In this document: one piece after another, positions 14,069 through 14,198 of the stretch | Position numbering within the stretch: position 1 is the first letter of the stretch | How the letters are laid out: each line of letters opens with the position of its first letter | Assembly: GCA_022561675.1 (NCBI GenBank) | Contig: JADFQT010000027.1 | Span: 1-14,198 of the forward strand | Origin: Chloroflexota bacterium | GTDB lineage: Bacteria; Chloroflexota; Dehalococcoidia; Lucifugimonadales; UBA3495 | Length of the DNA stretch: 14,198 nt | Direction of reading: 5' to 3' | Program-made: the position numbers and the translations under genes | Notes under the pieces: model-generated | The model's input: only the letters and a program-made list of their open reading frames with translations | The model's database searches: none | Told to the model about the DNA's origin: nothing

Positions 14069-14198
14069 GAGCAGGTGGCTGTGATGCAGCAGCCGGTCCA
14101 GGATAGCGGCGGCGATGCCGGGACCCGAGGTTGCCTGCTGAAAGACTCCCTTCCTGGAGAGGTCCTCAATGCGACCCGGGCGGTCCACAAGGGTGATT
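14069..14198 (-). pseudogene. C-terminal remnant of an IS21-family IstB-type ATPase (continues past window edge)
   Basis: In the minus strand the frame is open from the window edge. It reads DRPGRIEDLSRKG and then GIAAAILDRLLHHSHLL, the latter being the near-universal C-terminal block of IstB, the AAA+ helper of IS21-family transposases. IstB normally continues with a R-G-x-S-Y-R-L-R-E-K-R tail. Here it passes into CSRFLRPGGW and unrelated sequence up to a TAA at 13907-13909, so the tail is damaged. The residues before the block also fit IstB poorly, suggesting rearrangement. Whether an intact istA/istB lies to the right cannot be seen. It is probably an inactive insertion-sequence fragment downstream of the amidase gene. 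Confidence 0.6.

Overview
The window is bacterial DNA of moderately high GC. It is built from catabolic and secondary-metabolic genes, mostly single genes or short same-strand groups that keep switching strand. Eleven protein genes are convincing. One, a Rieske protein, runs off the left edge. A twelfth, an IS21-type istB remnant, runs off the right edge. Coding density is about 77%, low for a bacterium, and the gaps of 90-590 bp hold hairpins, a MITE-like element and decayed sequence. Most genes have good Shine-Dalgarno sites (GGAGG or AAGGAG). The mix of CaiB-type CoA-transferases, HpaI aldolase, Rieske protein, amidohydrolase-2 and FmdA/AmdA, together with a 'CCGAGGGAGCGAAGCGACTG'-type dispersed repeat, most suggests a Chloroflexota genome (Dehalococcoidia/SAR202-like). 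This is an inference without any marker gene.

Layout. 1-2848 (minus strand): a HpcH/HpaI-type aldolase, a small cupin and a Rieske [2Fe-2S] protein with a large uncharacterised C-terminal domain. 2849-3435: a gap with no gene I can defend, except a possible promoter. 3436-4407 (plus): a D-2-hydroxyacid dehydrogenase. 4521-5354 (minus): a DinB/MDMPI-type metalloenzyme. 5704-8438 (minus): two family III CoA-transferases in tandem, separated by a 120-bp decayed MITE-like element. 8439-8828: a divergent gap with a very long perfect hairpin. 8829-10142 (plus): a 2,2-dialkylglycine decarboxylase-like PLP enzyme. 10383-11327 (minus): an NAD-dependent epimerase/dehydratase with a good sigma70-like promoter. 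11725-13863 (plus): an amidohydrolase-2 protein and an acetamidase/formamidase. 13864-14198: the IS21-type remnant.

How the genes may work together. Only general statements are safe. The aldolase, hydroxyacid dehydrogenase and CoA-transferases handle small carboxylic acids. The amidohydrolase, amidase and PLP decarboxylase/transaminase handle lactone, amide or amine compounds. The clearest functional unit is the CoA-transferase pair: the promoter-distal copy (5704-6927) keeps the catalytic Asp167, whereas the promoter-proximal copy (7203-8438) has no acidic residue there. This is the pattern of heteromeric CoA-transferases with one active and one inactive subunit. No complete new defence or mobile system was found.
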